A stretch of DNA of 64,000 bases from Bacillus sp. RAR_GA_16 (GTDB lineage: Bacteria > Bacillota > Bacilli > Bacillales > Guptibacillaceae). Position numbers and translations under genes: made by a program. Where the stretch lies: positions 496,001-560,000 of the forward strand of contig NZ_JAIUKZ010000015.1 in NCBI RefSeq assembly GCF_020165985.1, written 5' to 3'. Positions 62,894 through 64,000 of this stretch are shown here, piece after piece (the first letter of the stretch is position 1; each line of letters starts with the position of its first letter). A model generated the notes under the pieces. It ran no database searches, was not told where the DNA came from, and saw nothing but the letters and a program-made list of their open reading frames with translations.

Positions 62894-64000
62894 ACAGCCT
62901 ATATGGACAAAAAGCTTTTTAAATATCTCGATTAGTAATCTATTTATCTTCATCGTATTCTATGCGCTTCTAACTCTACTTCCGATCTATGTAACTGAAG
63001 AAATGGGAGGAAGCGAATCGCAAGCTGGGCTTATCATTACCATCTTCTTGCTATCTGCCATTATCGTCCGTCCCTTTTCTGGTAGATTAATTGACCGTTT
63101 TGGGAAAAAGAAAATGCTTGTCGCAAGCGCAGCCTTATTTGCAGCGGCATCCTTTTTATATCCATTAGTCGATCACTATGTTGCGTTACTCCTTCTTCGT
63201 TTCTTTCATGGAGTATGGTTTAGTATTGTGACAACTGCGGCTGGTGGAATTGCAGCAGATACGATTCCTCGCGAACGACGAGGGGAAGGGCTAGGATACT
63301 TTGCGATGTCTATGAATCTAGCAGTTGTAACAGGTCCATTTATCGCCCTTACACTTCTTCAATACGTCTCCTATACTGCCATTTTCCTTGTACTCAGCGG
63401 AATCATGACGATAGGAGTTTTATGTACGCTTGGGGTGAAGACAATTGAGAATAGTGCACCTGCACCTCGTCATTCATTAACATTTCATGATCTTTTTGAG
63501 AAAAAATCTTTTCCGATTGCAATTGTTGGTCTCTTCGTCGCTTTTTCATATGCAAGCGTCATTTCGTTTATCTCACTTTATGCAAAATCAATCGGTCTTC
63601 TTGAAGCAGCGGGGTTCTTTTTCGCCGTATTCGCTGTAGCCATGCTCGTCTCGAGACCATTTACCGGAAGAATGTTTGATGTAAGAGGCCCAAATACAGT
63701 TATTCTTCCTGCATTTGTTCTATTTGCACTTGGACTCGTTATGCTTAGCTTAACGACTGAGTCATGGATGTTACTATTTGCTGGTGGGTTAATCGGATTA
63801 GGGTATGGTTCGATTGTTCCAAGCTTTCAGACACTTGCAATACAAGCAGCACCTGAATCTAGAAGTGCGCACGCAACCGCTACATTTTTCACCTTTTTTG
63901 ATACAGGCATTGCATCTGGCTCGTTTGTACTCGGCATTGTCGTTACCACAATAGGATACGCGAATCTTTATATGATTCTTGGCATCTTTGTGATAGGGAT
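62883..64000 (+). CDS. MFS exporter (YwoG-like), 3' end outside window
   Basis: ATG 62883 lies inside the last codons of the MarR gene (GGAGAA upstream), so translation is coupled. About 372 residues are visible with eleven hydrophobic helices. The loop motif GRLIDRFGKKKMLVASAALF, the helix-4 part LLLLRFFHGVWFSIVTTAAGGIAADTIPRERRGEGLGYFAMSMNLA, and a second loop GRMFDVRGPNTVIL are typical of MFS drug exporters such as YwoG and YfcJ. The gene continues beyond the window. The MarR partner suggests induction by the substrate. Confidence 0.9.
   Translation, partial: MPIKQPIWTKSFLNISISNLFIFIVFYALLTLLPIYVTEEMGGSESQAGLIITIFLLSAIIVRPFSGRLIDRFGKKKMLVASAALFAAASFLYPLVDHYVALLLLRFFHGVWFSIVTTAAGGIAADTIPRERRGEGLGYFAMSMNLAVVTGPFIALTLLQYVSYTAIFLVLSGIMTIGVLCTLGVKTIENSAPAPRHSLTFHDLFEKKSFPIAIVGLFVAFSYASVISFISLYAKSIGLLEAAGFFFAVFAVAMLVSRPFTGRMFDVRGPNTVILPAFVLFALGLVMLSLTTESWMLLFAGGLIGLGYGSIVPSFQTLAIQAAPESRSAHATATFFTFFDTGIASGSFVLGIVVTTIGYANLYMILGIFVIG

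Noticed and set aside
1-64000. CRISPR arrays, insertion sequences, prophage genes, rRNA or tRNA genes
   Set aside because: I saw no repeat-spacer pattern, transposase, integrase or structural phage gene, and no stretch resembling rRNA or a tRNA cloverleaf.

Overview
The window looks like a chromosome segment of a moderately low-GC, aerobic, endospore-forming member of the Bacillaceae. The evidence is strong AAGGAGG-type ribosome binding sites, frequent TTG and GTG starts, sigma-A promoters, and many genes recognisable from Bacillus subtilis: pdaA, yfkD, the yfkH-yfkI-yfkJ block, ytvA, ykuI, acyP, pfeT, liaIH-liaFSR, helD, ykpA, yhfW and a ywoH-ywoG-like pair. I cannot name the species. I see no rRNA, tRNA, CRISPR array, insertion sequence or prophage, so this is mostly core genome with accessory modules.

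Layout. 0-6 kb: a partial peptidoglycan deacetylase, membrane proteins, a MATE exporter, a stress-type flavin protein, OsmC and an MFS carrier. 6-14.5 kb: a cytosolic thioredoxin-like protein behind a Fur/PerR-type operator, a frameshifted VanZ-like gene, a frameshifted methyltransferase, a VLRF1 protein, the iron-efflux ATPase PfeT behind PerR- and Fur-like boxes, and the yfkHIJ-like cluster. 14.5-19 kb: signalling genes, with an EAL protein of YkuI type (frameshifted), a LOV-STAS photoreceptor and an RsbR-like PAS-STAS protein. 19-29 kb: a lysine/ornithine N-hydroxylase, an ABC exporter, RarD, an oxidoreductase and other single genes, several with frameshifts. 29-33 kb: the envelope-stress system liaIH-liaFSR. 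33.6-34.7 kb: a secreted TIM-barrel-like protein behind a cyclic-di-GMP-I riboswitch. 34.8-46.9 kb: HelD, a repeat-bearing surface protein, a probable selenoprotein, a sigma-54-controlled aminotransferase/YjiH module with its activator, and a manganese catalase. 50-60.6 kb: a six-gene minus-strand operon joining a phosphorelay, a diguanylate cyclase, a HEAT protein, a processive glycosyltransferase and a large membrane-anchored glycosidase-like protein. The end holds a Rieske oxidoreductase and a MarR-MFS pair that runs off the window.

The most notable observations are: (1) a SelU/PRXL2-type peroxiredoxin-like gene with an in-frame TGA exactly at the active-site cysteine, followed by a perfect hairpin, which suggests selenocysteine; (2) the phosphorelay/c-di-GMP/polysaccharide operon; (3) a c-di-GMP-I riboswitch with two mutually exclusive hairpins in front of the start codon; (4) a sigma-54 promoter whose start lies inside a terminator stem, with a repeated TTATTCA-N4-TGAATAA activator site; (5) six broken genes that are all repaired by changing GATTC back to GATC, which points to a systematic sequencing or modification effect rather than true pseudogenes.

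Cyclic-di-GMP recurs in the window: a diguanylate cyclase with intact GGEEF and inhibitory site, a degenerate EAL protein, a riboswitch and a polysaccharide synthase. Oxidative and iron stress also recur: PfeT, the Fur/PerR-boxed thioredoxin-like protein, OsmC, manganese catalase and the selenoprotein candidate.
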